Assembly (NCBI RefSeq): GCF_008692195.1
Contig: NZ_RXOM01000018.1
Coordinates: forward strand, 186,001 to 250,000
Length of the DNA: 64,000 nucleotides
Direction: 5' to 3'
Origin: Salegentibacter sp. R32
GTDB lineage: Bacteria > Bacteroidota > Bacteroidia > Flavobacteriales > Flavobacteriaceae
Part shown: positions 9,637 through 18,608 of the stretch, piece by piece
Layout of the letters: each line of letters opens with the position of its first letter
Position numbering within the stretch: position 1 is the first letter of the stretch
Position numbers and translations under genes: made by a program
Notes under the pieces: model-generated
Databases searched by the model: none
Seen by the model: only the letters and a program-made list of their open reading frames with translations
Told to the model about the DNA's origin: nothing

Positions 9637-12231
9637 TTAGAAAGGATAATTAATTCCAACATTATAAACTGCATTCGCAAAATTATACTGCGTAAACCAT
9701 TCTTGTTTGTTATAAGCCGGATTGTATGTTTTAAAACCTACATCAAAACGAATCACAAAAAAGCTAAGGTCATAACGTAAACCTAATCCTGAGCTTACTG
9801 CCAGTTCTTTAAAATCTTTAAAGGATGAAAACTTAGAACGTCCATCTTCTACATTGTCCAATACATTCCAAATATTACCCACATCTATAAAAACGGCACT
9901 ATTTAACGAACCAAACAAATTGAAGCGGTATTCTGCATTTAGGGTCACTTTCATGTTGGCTTCGTTAAACTCATTCAAGCTACCGGAACTTCCCGGTCCT
10001 AAATCGTAAGCCTGCCATCCACGGTTGTCATTGGCGCCGCCGGCAAAGAAACTTCTCGCAAAGGGAATACTGTTGGAATTTCCATACGGAATGGCAATTC
10101 CTCCTAAAGCTCGAATGGCCAAAATATTTTTCTGTCCAAAATCCCAATGTTTAATAAAGTCGGTTTCAAATTTTCCGTATTGTGAAAATTCAACTCCAAA
10201 TAATTCGTAGTTGTTATTGTCATTTTTGTCAAAATTTAATAATGGAGAAACTAATGAAAGCGTATTTCCTGCAGCTTCCAACTTGAATCTAAATTGTGTG
10301 AATTCTTCATCATAAATATTTTCCCTCGTATTTTTGATGTAGTTGAAATTGGAAGCAAGAATTAAATTGTCTTGGGTCAACCTGTCGCGACGTTCAATAA
10401 TGTTTCTGGTAATTTGATTTTCCTGACGGGTGAAATTATATGTGTTATTATTAAAATCATTAATAAAACCACGGGTACCTTCAGGAACTGTTAAATCTGG
10501 TGCGTCATCATCAGAGATATCATTATCTTCTTCAAAATAAGAAGCATCTACCTGATCTGAATTAGTTTGTGCAATATCATTTAATCGGTTATATGAATTT
10601 CGATATACGTTAAAATAATTTCCCGTGTTTAAGTTTCTTACATATTGGAGGTCCAATAGGTCTAATTTATGTGTTAATTCATTATTAGGGTACCAACGAT
10701 AATTTAATTTTCCAGTAACATTTTGTTTATCCAATCCGATGTTTTCCTGTGAACTTACGCCAACACTAAATGTGGTAAAAGGCGACATGGATTTTGGGAT
10801 AATCCTGTCGGTATTTAATGGGAAAGCAATTTTTGGGAAAGAGAGGCTTACATCAGCACCAATTTCAGAAATATTAAAGAAACGGTCTTCACTATCGGCA
10901 GCGTCTTTAGAAGAACCTACACTTCCACGGCCTCCAATTTCCAGAGTTTCAGCTCCACCGAATACATTTCTAATCAATAAAGAACCTCCAAAACCAATTC
11001 CGAAATCCTGAATATTACTTCGGGAAACATCAAAATTAAAATCAACTCCAAATTTTGGTTTTGGAGTTAAAAAAATATTAGTAATTAATTTAGTCCCGGT
11101 AGAATCCCTTGGGTCTGGCATATATTGAATATCAGGATATTTAAAAATTCCCAATTCATTCATTCTTCTATAGGTAAGTGATCTTGCCCGGTCACTGTAC
11201 ACTTCTCCTTTTTTTATGAATACCGCATCGGCTACCGCTTTTGGTTTGTATTTTAAATCGTCGAAGCTGTAAAGTGTATAGCCTTCATAGCTGGCAGAAT
11301 CGGTAAGCGGTTTGTCCTGATTAGAATACGTATAATCTGTAAAAATATTCACATCACTAATGTAATGCGCGCGATAAGGAACCGTGTATGCGGTGTCTTC
11401 TTTTTGAATATTACGATCGGCAATTACCAAATCTATATTGGCTTTATGATTTGTGTTAATCGTATCGGCTTCAAAGGTGATGTATTCCTGCTCAAAATGA
11501 TAAAAGCCATTATTTCTGAATAACGAAACTATCCGTTGTCTTTCTGCATCAAAATTTTCTGTTTCAAATTGTTGGCCGTTTTTAATCAAGGCTTCTTTTT
11601 TGTGTATTTGATAAACCGAATCTGCCTGTGGGGAAGCAATTCTTTCTGAAATTGAATCGAGTAAATACGGTTGATGAGGTTTTACAAAATAATCTACTTT
11701 AGCGTGTTTATTATCTCTTTTTTCAATTTTAAAATCGGTTTCTGCATTAAACCAACCGTGGTTCCAGTACCAAGCTTTTAACCTGCTGGAAGAACGTTCG
11801 GTTTTTTGTTTGCTAACAATAACTGGTGCTTCTCCTGTTTCTTCTAAAAACTCATTAAATTCAACATAAGATTGTTCTAGTTTTTCTACCTGTTTTTTAG
11901 AGAGAAATTTAATCAGTCGTTTTTCCCGTTTAGGTTTTTTATGAAGCCATTGGTAAAAAGTAGTATCGGGATTAGGATTTGCCATATTGTAAATATGGAG
12001 CTTCAACGGAATTCCTAACAAGGGTAATTTTACATTGGGTTCCTGATAGAGCTGATCGTAAACAGTTCTCTTTTTGATACGCTCTTCATTTTCAAAAATG
12101 TTATTTTCGACCAATAAGTGCTCGTCTTCTTTAACCTTTTTTGTTGCATTACATGAAATAATGAGCCATACCAATAGAATTAATGATATTTTTGCGGGGA
12201 AGGATCTCAAACAAAAAAAATTAAATTTCAA
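9637..12231 (-). CDS. tamL: TamL-type BamA/TamA-family outer-membrane protein (lipid-anchored)
   Basis: 864-aa Omp85-family protein. The N-terminus has a hydrophobic helix ending in the lipobox LIISC, so the mature protein is likely lipidated; this feature separates Bacteroidota TamL from TamA. POTRA-like repeats follow (KKGEVYSDRARSLTYRRMNELGIF), then a C-terminal 16-strand barrel with the Omp85 signature (FARSFFAGGANDNRGW). It probably assists insertion of outer-membrane proteins with TamB. The start is uncertain: there is no ATG before the lipobox. TTG at 12231 or TTG at 12210 are the candidates, and the first overlaps a TATTTTTG box. Only 14 bases separate it from the divergent methylase gene. 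Confidence 0.88.
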   Translation of the reverse strand: MKFNFFCLRSFPAKISLILLVWLIISCNATKKVKEDEHLLVENNIFENEERIKKRTVYDQLYQEPNVKLPLLGIPLKLHIYNMANPNPDTTFYQWLHKKPKREKRLIKFLSKKQVEKLEQSYVEFNEFLEETGEAPVIVSKQKTERSSSRLKAWYWNHGWFNAETDFKIEKRDNKHAKVDYFVKPHQPYLLDSISERIASPQADSVYQIHKKEALIKNGQQFETENFDAERQRIVSLFRNNGFYHFEQEYITFEADTINTNHKANIDLVIADRNIQKEDTAYTVPYRAHYISDVNIFTDYTYSNQDKPLTDSASYEGYTLYSFDDLKYKPKAVADAVFIKKGEVYSDRARSLTYRRMNELGIFKYPDIQYMPDPRDSTGTKLITNIFLTPKPKFGVDFNFDVSRSNIQDFGIGFGGSLLIRNVFGGAETLEIGGRGSVGSSKDAADSEDRFFNISEIGADVSLSFPKIAFPLNTDRIIPKSMSPFTTFSVGVSSQENIGLDKQNVTGKLNYRWYPNNELTHKLDLLDLQYVRNLNTGNYFNVYRNSYNRLNDIAQTNSDQVDASYFEEDNDISDDDAPDLTVPEGTRGFINDFNNNTYNFTRQENQITRNIIERRDRLTQDNLILASNFNYIKNTRENIYDEEFTQFRFKLEAAGNTLSLVSPLLNFDKNDNNNYELFGVEFSQYGKFETDFIKHWDFGQKNILAIRALGGIAIPYGNSNSIPFARSFFAGGANDNRGWQAYDLGPGSSGSLNEFNEANMKVTLNAEYRFNLFGSLNSAVFIDVGNIWNVLDNVEDGRSKFSSFKDFKELAVSSGLGLRYDLSFFVIRFDVGFKTYNPAYNKQEWFTQYNFANAVYNVGINYPF

Positions 12232-12245
12232 AAATACATCATTTT

Positions 12246-12968
12246 ATGCTTAGCAAAAGCCAAATAAAGTTAATAAACAGCCTATCTCAAAAAAAATATC
12301 GACAAAAAAACGGATTGTTTATTGCTGAAGGTATAAAAGTGATCAAAGAGCTCTTAAATTCTAACTTCGAACTGGAGCGTTTATTTTCTCAAGCTGATAT
12401 ATTTTTTACTGAAAAAGATAAAATGCAGTTGGTGGAAGAAAATGAACTAAAGAAAATTACCAAGCTAAGTACTTCACAAACAGCCTTGGCGTTGTTTAAA
12501 ATTCCGCAGAAGCACATTGAAGTAAATGAAAATTTTATAGTGGCGTTGGATGGTGTGAGAGACCCTGGGAATTTAGGGACTATCATTAGGCTTTGTGATT
12601 GGTTTGGAGTGAAACAATTGCTTTGCTCTCAAGATACGGTAGATTGTTACAATCCCAAAGTGATACAAGCTACGATGGGGAGTATTGCTAGGGTAGAAGT
12701 AATTTATGCCGATTTAGTCGAAGAATTACCTCTATTAAAGCTTCCTGTTTTCGGAACTTTTATGGATGGTGAAAGTGTATATGAATCCTCATTGCCTTCC
12801 GAAGGAATTTTGGTCTTAGGAAATGAAGCCAACGGAATCACAGAAAATGTCAGAAAAATAATAACCCATAAACTCAGTATTCCTCAATTTGGCAATGCGA
12901 AAAATACGGAAAGTTTAAATGTGGCTACCGCAACCGCTATCTTTTTAAGTGAATTTAAGCGTCGGTAA
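12246..12968 (+). CDS. SpoU/TrmH-family RNA 2'-O-methyltransferase
   Basis: 240-aa protein with an N-terminal substrate-binding domain (KYRQKNGLFIAEGIKVIKEL) and a C-terminal SPOUT domain with the three family motifs: NFIVALDGVRDPGNLGTIIR, GILVLGNEANGIT and the knot segment IPQFGN...TESLNVATATAIFL. It should methylate a ribose 2'-OH in rRNA or tRNA; RlmB-like (23S rRNA) is likely, but the exact nucleotide cannot be told. It is transcribed divergently from tamL, and its stop is two bases from that of porT. Confidence 0.9.
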   Translation: MLSKSQIKLINSLSQKKYRQKNGLFIAEGIKVIKELLNSNFELERLFSQADIFFTEKDKMQLVEENELKKITKLSTSQTALALFKIPQKHIEVNENFIVALDGVRDPGNLGTIIRLCDWFGVKQLLCSQDTVDCYNPKVIQATMGSIARVEVIYADLVEELPLLKLPVFGTFMDGESVYESSLPSEGILVLGNEANGITENVRKIITHKLSIPQFGNAKNTESLNVATATAIFLSEFKRR

Positions 12969-12970
12969 TT

Positions 12971-13666
12971 TTACTGAAAAGTAAAGTTGATAAAAATTCC
13001 TCGGGAAGACATCTGGTCAATATTTCCGGTGTAAGGACTGTTAGGGTCAACATCTCTTTTTAACTCGTCATTAATCGCGAAAACTCCACGAATAGAAGGG
13101 GTGAATTTAAAAAAGAACATATATAAATCTACTCCAAAACCAATTTCGTAATAGTAGGTGTTGCTGTTCATTCTAAACTCTCCCGCACTGTTATCGTCCG
13201 GATTGTTCTCATTACTCGATAAGTTAATAGAAGTAGAAACTCCACCCACGACAAAGGGTTTAAAATTGTTCAACCTTTTGGTAGAAAACTTCATTAAGAG
13301 TGGAATGTGAACATAAGTAGATTTTACTTCCCTTAAATTATCTTCCGGTATTTCAGGAAAGGTAATTTCTCGATTCACGAATAGAACACCGGGCTCCAAG
13401 CGCAAATCCATATAATCATTTATGCGAAGGTTTCCAATAAGGCCAACATTAAAACCAATGTTCTTTTTTACGATTAAATCTTCCGTAGGATGTTCTTTAT
13501 AATTAAACTTAAAGTCGTAATTATTAAAGCCTAAAAAATACCCCCAAGACCATCTCTTTTGGTCAAAATTCTCGAGGTTCCTAATCTTTTCTTTCGTAAA
13601 AAGTTGGGCATTTGTGCTTTGAAAACCTAGTATAACTAAGGTTAAAACAACTATTAATCTCTTCAT
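12971..13666 (-). CDS. porT: Type IX secretion / gliding protein PorT
   Basis: 231-aa outer-membrane beta-barrel protein. The ATG at 13666 gives a clean Sec signal peptide (MKRLIVVLTLVILGFQSTNAQ); the longer frame reaching into ubiE is not needed. Alternating aromatic strands (WGYFLGFNNYDFKF, MDLRLEPGVLF, VHIPLLMKFS, YYYEIGFGVDLYMFFFKF) show a small barrel of the PorT family. PorT is needed for type IX secretion in Bacteroidota. The ubiE-porT order with a 4-base gap is, as I remember, common in flavobacteria and supports the name. Confidence 0.85.
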   Translation of the reverse strand: MKRLIVVLTLVILGFQSTNAQLFTKEKIRNLENFDQKRWSWGYFLGFNNYDFKFNYKEHPTEDLIVKKNIGFNVGLIGNLRINDYMDLRLEPGVLFVNREITFPEIPEDNLREVKSTYVHIPLLMKFSTKRLNNFKPFVVGGVSTSINLSSNENNPDDNSAGEFRMNSNTYYYEIGFGVDLYMFFFKFTPSIRGVFAINDELKRDVDPNSPYTGNIDQMSSRGIFINFTFQ

Positions 13667-13670
13667 ACAA

Positions 13671-14399
13671 TTACTTTGAAGCCGTATAAATGGTTGCAAC
13701 ACCAAAAGTTTGGGGCTTATCTTTTACATTTATAAACCCAATTTTCTTTAAAATATTGTTGAACTTTTCACCATAAGGAAAAACTGCCGCACTATCACTT
13801 AAATATTTGTAGGCAACTTTATCTTTAGAGAAAATTTTTCCAATAGTAGGTAAAATATATTTACAATGAATGTTATACCCTTGCTTAAAAGGAAATTTCG
13901 TAGGAACTGAAGTTTCCAAAACCACAAAAATTCCGCCCGGTTTAAGTACGCGATAAATTTCCTTCAAACCATTTTCTAGGGTTTCAAAATTTCTCACTCC
14001 AAAAGCAACGGTAATCGCATCAAAACTATTTTCTTCAAAAGGAAGTGCTTCAGAATCTCCTTGTATCAATTCCAATTTATGGGCTAAAGAAGAATTGGCT
14101 ATTTTCTTTCGGCCTACGCTTAGCATTCCTTCAGAAAGGTCTAACCCCACCACTTTTTGGATTCCTTCTTGCGCCATGCTGATGGCTAAATCTCCGGTTC
14201 CTGTGGCTATGTCCAAAGCGTTTTTGGGTTGGGTTTCAGTAACCAACTGTATCACTTTTTTTCTCCAAGAAGTATCAATACCAAAAGAAATCACACGGTT
14301 AAGTCCGTCGTAATTTTCAGAAATGGTATCAAACATTTGTTCTACCTGCTTTTTCTTGGTAAGCTTAGAATCTTTGTAGGGAGTTACCTTTTTAGACAT
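13671..14399 (-). CDS. ubiE: Demethylmenaquinone methyltransferase
   Basis: 242-aa class I methyltransferase that converts demethylmenaquinone to menaquinone. SAM motif I is ALDIATGTGDLAISMA, and family segments VEQMFDTISENYDGLNRVIS, DAITVAFGVRNF and LKPGGIFVVLE are present. The ATG at 14399 (MSKKVTPYK) is preferred over the 13-codon upstream extension because a TATCTTTG box sits at 14414-14421. The quinone product is what the Na+-NQR encoded at 28-34 kb would reduce. Confidence 0.95.
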   Translation of the reverse strand: MSKKVTPYKDSKLTKKKQVEQMFDTISENYDGLNRVISFGIDTSWRKKVIQLVTETQPKNALDIATGTGDLAISMAQEGIQKVVGLDLSEGMLSVGRKKIANSSLAHKLELIQGDSEALPFEENSFDAITVAFGVRNFETLENGLKEIYRVLKPGGIFVVLETSVPTKFPFKQGYNIHCKYILPTIGKIFSKDKVAYKYLSDSAAVFPYGEKFNNILKKIGFINVKDKPQTFGVATIYTASK

Positions 14400-14413
14400 A
14401 GCAAAAATTTTGG

Positions 14414-14421
14414 CAAAGATA
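14414..14421 (-). promoter_or_regulatory. Putative -7 box (TATCTTTG) of ubiE-porT
   Basis: Minus-strand TATCTTTG matches TAnnTTTG and ends 14 bases before the ubiE ATG. This supports the short start. No -33 element at the standard spacing. Confidence 0.45.
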
Positions 14422-14498
14422 AGATTTATGTCCCACAAATGGCTTCAAGGTTTAAAAAATTGCCAGATAAGGCGTTAAAGGATATCTGTAAAATAAAC

Positions 14499-14506
14499 TA
14501 TCTTTG
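14499..14506 (+). promoter_or_regulatory. Putative -7 box (TATCTTTG) of trkAH
   Basis: Plus-strand TATCTTTG, 27 bases before the trkA ATG at 14534. It is divergent from the similar ubiE box about 80 bases to the left. It supports the ATG at 14534 over the frame start at 14504, which lies inside the box. Confidence 0.5.
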
Positions 14507-14533
14507 TTACTTTGTGAAAAATTTCATCTTTAT

Positions 14534-15883
14534 ATGAAAATTATTATTGCGGGAGCAGGAGAAGTAGGCTTTCATTTAGCAAAATTGCTATCTTTTGAAT
14601 CTCAGGATATTACCTTAATAGATACCGATAAGTATAATCTGGAATATGCAGATACGCATTTAGATATCAGAACCATTAAAGGTGATGCTACTTCTATAAA
14701 AGTTTTGAACGACTCGCAAGTGAACGGGGTAGATTTGGTAATTAGCGTAACTTCAAGCGAAACTACCAACATTACGGTTTGCGTATTGGCCAAGCAATTG
14801 GGCGCCAAGCGTACCGTAGCCCGAATTTCTAATACAGAATTTTTAGAAAATAAAGATGAAATAGGTTTTAAACGCTTCGGGATAGATGAATTAATTTCTC
14901 CGGAAGCCTTGGCCGCAAAAGAGATTGAATTGTTGCTAGACCAATCTGCGTTTAACGATACCTTTCAGTTTGAAGATGGAGCCTTAACCATGGTGGGTTT
15001 TAAGCTTTCACGTAATGCTTCCTTTGTAAGAAAAAGTGTAAAAGAAGCTGCTGAAATTTTTCCTGCACTTCATTTTGTACCGATTGCTATTCAGCGTTTT
15101 AGTACGCAATATACTTTAATTCCACGTGGAGATACACAGTTTCGGGAAGGAGACCAAGTGTATTTTATTACGACACCTGATGGAGTTGAAGAGCTGTTTA
15201 AACTTACAGGAAAAGTAAAACAGGATATTAAAAACGTGATGATTCTTGGTGGAAGCAAAATAGGAAAGAGAACTGCCAAAGATTTAAGTGATAAAAAATT
15301 TAATGTAAAACTTATTGAACACGATAAGGAAAAAGCCTTTGAACTTGCTGATGAACTTCCAAAGGTTTTAGTTATTAATGGAGACGGGCGCAATGTAGAA
15401 TTGTTGGAAGAAGAGAATATTCACGATATGGACGCTTTTATTGCGCTCACCGGAAATTCTGAAACCAATATTATGTCTTCCTTAGTAGCTAAATCTAAAA
15501 CCGTTAGAAAAACGATAGCTTTGGTAGAAAATATGGATTATTTTCAGTTAAGCCATTCTATAGGAATCAATACTTTAATCAATAAAAAACTACTAGCAGC
15601 AAATAATATTTTTAGGTACGTAAGAAAAGGGGAAGTGGTTGCCATGACCAAACTCAACAATATGAATGCTGAATTGTTGGAGTTTATGGTAAATTATTCT
15701 TCTAAAGTCTGTAACAAAAAAATTGTAGATATAGATTTACCGCGTTCTTCCATTATTGGCGGAGTAGTAAGAGATGGAAAAGGACTCATTGCTTTAGGTG
15801 ATTTTAGAATAGAGGAAGGAGACCGGGTAGTGGTTTGTTGCTTGCCAAGGTCGATTAAGAAAGTAGAAAAACTTTTCTTGTAA
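14534..15883 (+). CDS. trkA: Trk K+ uptake regulator TrkA (two RCK units)
   Basis: 449-aa cytoplasmic NAD(H)-binding regulator of the TrkH potassium channel. It is a tandem of RCK_N and RCK_C domains: Rossmann motif 1 (IIIAGAGEVGFHLAKLL) near residue 2, a first RCK_C around 145-220, a second Rossmann motif (VMILGGSKIGKRTAKDL) near 235, and a second RCK_C at the end (RSSIIGGVVRDGKGLIAL). The start is the ATG at 14534. Its stop overlaps the trkH start (TAATG), showing translational coupling. Confidence 0.96.
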   Translation: MKIIIAGAGEVGFHLAKLLSFESQDITLIDTDKYNLEYADTHLDIRTIKGDATSIKVLNDSQVNGVDLVISVTSSETTNITVCVLAKQLGAKRTVARISNTEFLENKDEIGFKRFGIDELISPEALAAKEIELLLDQSAFNDTFQFEDGALTMVGFKLSRNASFVRKSVKEAAEIFPALHFVPIAIQRFSTQYTLIPRGDTQFREGDQVYFITTPDGVEELFKLTGKVKQDIKNVMILGGSKIGKRTAKDLSDKKFNVKLIEHDKEKAFELADELPKVLVINGDGRNVELLEEENIHDMDAFIALTGNSETNIMSSLVAKSKTVRKTIALVENMDYFQLSHSIGINTLINKKLLAANNIFRYVRKGEVVAMTKLNNMNAELLEFMVNYSSKVCNKKIVDIDLPRSSIIGGVVRDGKGLIALGDFRIEEGDRVVVCCLPRSIKKVEKLFL

Positions 15884-17379
15884 TGCCAAAACTCAACTAT
15901 AAAATTATTCTTCACATTATGGGATTGCTATTGGTTTGCAATGGCGGTTTCATGATTTTTGCTTGTTTAGTAAGTTGGTATTATGAAGATGGAGTGACCG
16001 TACAGATATTGGGAGCTGCTATAACCACCATGCTATCGGGAATGGCTCTTATGTTTTTTACTCGGAGTCATCGTAAAGAAATGAAAAAACGTGAAGGATA
16101 CATTATCGTAACTTTTGGTTGGATATTTATGGCGCTCAGCGGAATGTTGCCTTATCTTTTTTCTGAAGCCATTCCTACGGTTACCAATGCTTTTTTTGAA
16201 ACTATGTCCGGTTATACCACGACTGGCGCGACCATTTTAAACGATATTGAAGTTATTCCGGAAGGAATTTTATTTTGGCGTAGTTTAACCCATTGGATTG
16301 GAGGGATGGGAATTATCGTACTTGCCGTAGCTATCTTACCTTTGTTGGGAATTGGCGGTATGCAGCTTTTTTCTGCGGAAGCTCCCGGACCGAGTGCCGA
16401 TAAATTAAAACCTCGTATTACTGATACCGCAAAACGACTTTGGTTTATTTATGTAGGTTATACCATCGCTGAAACTGTTTTGCTGAAAGTTGCTGGAATG
16501 AGTTTATTCGATGCTGCCAATCACGCTTTAAGTACACTTTCAACCGGTGGTTTTTCTACTAAAAATGCCAGTATCGCCTATTGGAATCATAAGCCAATTA
16601 TTCAATATATCATTATCCTATTTATGTTCTTGGCAGGAACCAATTTTGTATTGAGTTACTTTAGCTTTAAAGGAAAAGTACAACGGGTTTTGAGAGATGA
16701 AGAATTTAAATGGTATTGCATTTTTGTATTTGGTTTTACCATAATAGCTGCTTTTCTAATTTATTTTAAAGCTGATGTAGGGGTTTCCTCTATTTCACAT
16801 CCTATGGTTTGGGGAGAAGGAGAAAGTGCTTTTCGTCACGCATTATTTTCAGTATTAACTGTTATTACAACTACAGGATTTGTCTCGGCAGATTTTAGTT
16901 TGTGGACACCTTTCCTTACCATCTTTTTCTTCGGAATGTTTTTCTTGGGAGGTTCAGCAGGTTCTACTTCCGGTGGCGTGAAAGTGGTACGGCATATTAT
17001 CATGATCCGTAACGGAATTACTGAATTTAAAAGAACACTTCACCCGAATGCTATTTTGCCAGTTCGCTATAATGGTAGAAGTATTAAAGGGGAAATTGTA
17101 TTTAATATTTTAGGATTCTTTATTCTTTATATGTTAGCATTTATTATTGGTGCCATCGGGCTTGCCTCCTTAGGATTGGACTTCCCGACTTCTATTGGTG
17201 GAGCGGCCTCATCTTTAGGAAATATCGGTCCCGCTTTTGGTGCGCTGAGTCCCGTGAATAATTTTGATGTCTTGCCTTCTCCCGGTAAATGGTGGTGCGC
17301 TTTCTTAATGCTTATTGGTCGATTAGAGCTATTTACAGTTTTAATTATCTTAACGCCTTTCTTCTGGAGGAATAGATAA
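15883..17379 (+). CDS. trkH: Trk K+ uptake channel subunit TrkH
   Basis: 498-aa integral membrane protein of the Trk/Ktr/HKT superfamily. Four pore loops with their filter glycines are seen in order: TMSGYTTTGAT, ALSTLSTGGFST, VITTTGFVSAD and SSLGNIGPAFG. About ten membrane helices flank them. It conducts K+ into the cell under TrkA control. The start codon shares one base with the trkA stop. A terminator follows the stop within about 12 bases. Confidence 0.96.
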   Translation: MPKLNYKIILHIMGLLLVCNGGFMIFACLVSWYYEDGVTVQILGAAITTMLSGMALMFFTRSHRKEMKKREGYIIVTFGWIFMALSGMLPYLFSEAIPTVTNAFFETMSGYTTTGATILNDIEVIPEGILFWRSLTHWIGGMGIIVLAVAILPLLGIGGMQLFSAEAPGPSADKLKPRITDTAKRLWFIYVGYTIAETVLLKVAGMSLFDAANHALSTLSTGGFSTKNASIAYWNHKPIIQYIIILFMFLAGTNFVLSYFSFKGKVQRVLRDEEFKWYCIFVFGFTIIAAFLIYFKADVGVSSISHPMVWGEGESAFRHALFSVLTVITTTGFVSADFSLWTPFLTIFFFGMFFLGGSAGSTSGGVKVVRHIIMIRNGITEFKRTLHPNAILPVRYNGRSIKGEIVFNILGFFILYMLAFIIGAIGLASLGLDFPTSIGGAASSLGNIGPAFGALSPVNNFDVLPSPGKWWCAFLMLIGRLELFTVLIILTPFFWRNR

Positions 17380-17390
17380 TAAAAAATAAA

Positions 17391-17416
17391 AAAGGAGAGT
17401 TTTTTAACTCTCCTTG
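17391..17416. terminator. Bidirectional terminator between trkH and purT
   Basis: AAGGAGAGTT/AACTCTCCTT inverted repeat with a short T loop; A/T runs flank both sides, so it can serve the convergent trkH (plus) and purT (minus) transcripts. Confidence 0.8.
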
Positions 17417-17441
17417 AAAATAATTTTATATACTGAAGTCT

Positions 17442-18605
17442 TTACTCCACCCAAACTTTGCTAGCCAATTCTTTGGTACGTTTTGCGATTTCTTCTGGGT
17501 TTTTGTTTTTTTCATCATAAGCTAAGACCACGCCCATTCTTCGGTTAGGTCTTGAAGTGGGTTTGCCGAACACTCGAAACTCAGATTTTTCTTCCGCAGC
17601 AATTTTTTCCAATCCTTTTACTTCAGGGTGGTCTAAGTGTTCTTTCGCTAAAATTACAGCACTTGCTCCGGCTCTTTCTAAGGTGATTTCTGAAATGGGT
17701 AAACTTAAAATAGCACGTAAATGCAATTCAAATTCATTAAAGTTTTGTGTGTTAGCTAACGTTGCCATTCCGGTATCGTGCGGTCGCGGACTCAATTCTG
17801 AAAAGTAAACGCCGTTTTCTTCGGAAACAAAAAATTCAACTCCCCAAATTCCGGCGCCGCTTAAAGCTTCGGTAACTTCTGCCGACATTTTTTGAGCGGT
17901 TTGTAAATGAGCATCTTTCATCGTTGCCGGTTGCCAGCTTTCTCGGTAATCCCCATCTTCCTGACGATGACCTATTGGCGGGCAAAACAAGGTGTTTCCA
18001 TTGTTTTGTGTTACAGTTAACAAGGTGATTTCGTAATCGAACTTGATAAACTCCTCTACAATTACTTCTACTAAATCACCACGAGAACCTTCCAAAGCAT
18101 AATTCCAAGCTTTTTCAATTTGGTCTTCGGTTTTAATTAAACTTTGACCTTTTCCGCTGGAAGACATTAAAGGTTTAATAACACAAGGTAAACCAATCTG
18201 TTCAATTGCTTCATTCAAAGTCTCCAATGAAGTAGCGTAGCGGTAGCCTGCTGTTTTGAGGTTGAGTTCTTTGGCTGCCAAATCCCGAATCGCTTTTCGG
18301 TTCATCGTATAATTCGCAGCTTTTGCAGAAGGAACTACTTTAATGCCTTGCTTTTCGTAATCGTAAAAACGTTCTGTTCTAATTGATTCCACTTCAGGAA
18401 CAATAAAATCCGGTTGGTGTTTTGCTACAATTTTATCAAGCGCATCGCCATCGAGCATATTAATAACCTCAAACCCATCGGCCACTTGCATGGCTGGAGC
18501 GTTTTCGTAACTATCTACAGCAATAATGGTTTGAGCAATTCGCTGTGCTGCAATAGTAAATTCTTTTCCTAATTCTCCGCTTCCTAACAATAAAAACTTC
18601 GCCAT
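17442..18605 (-). CDS. purT: Formate-dependent phosphoribosylglycinamide formyltransferase
   Basis: 387-aa ATP-grasp enzyme that makes formyl-GAR from GAR, formate and ATP, a folate-free route for purine step 3. N-terminal domain [21 protein letters not shown]-grasp core [59 protein letters not shown]-type active site (split here by an extra Glu), and the C-terminal [13 protein letters not shown]. It is three bases behind the upstream aminotransferase gene, so the two are co-transcribed. Confidence 0.95.
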   Translation of the reverse strand: MAKFLLLGSGELGKEFTIAAQRIAQTIIAVDSYENAPAMQVADGFEVINMLDGDALDKIVAKHQPDFIVPEVESIRTERFYDYEKQGIKVVPSAKAANYTMNRKAIRDLAAKELNLKTAGYRYATSLETLNEAIEQIGLPCVIKPLMSSSGKGQSLIKTEDQIEKAWNYALEGSRGDLVEVIVEEFIKFDYEITLLTVTQNNGNTLFCPPIGHRQEDGDYRESWQPATMKDAHLQTAQKMSAEVTEALSGAGIWGVEFFVSEENGVYFSELSPRPHDTGMATLANTQNFNEFELHLRAILSLPISEITLERAGASAVILAKEHLDHPEVKGLEKIAAEEKSEFRVFGKPTSRPNRRMGVVLAYDEKNKNPEEIAKRTKELASKVWVE

Positions 18606-18608
18606 AAT

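Noticed and set aside
10025-11011. Plus-strand frames inside tamL
   Set aside because: They are shadows of the tamL coding frame with no start signals or family match.
13666-13705. N-terminal extension of PorT
   Set aside because: It overlaps ubiE and hides a perfect signal peptide that begins at the ATG at 13666.
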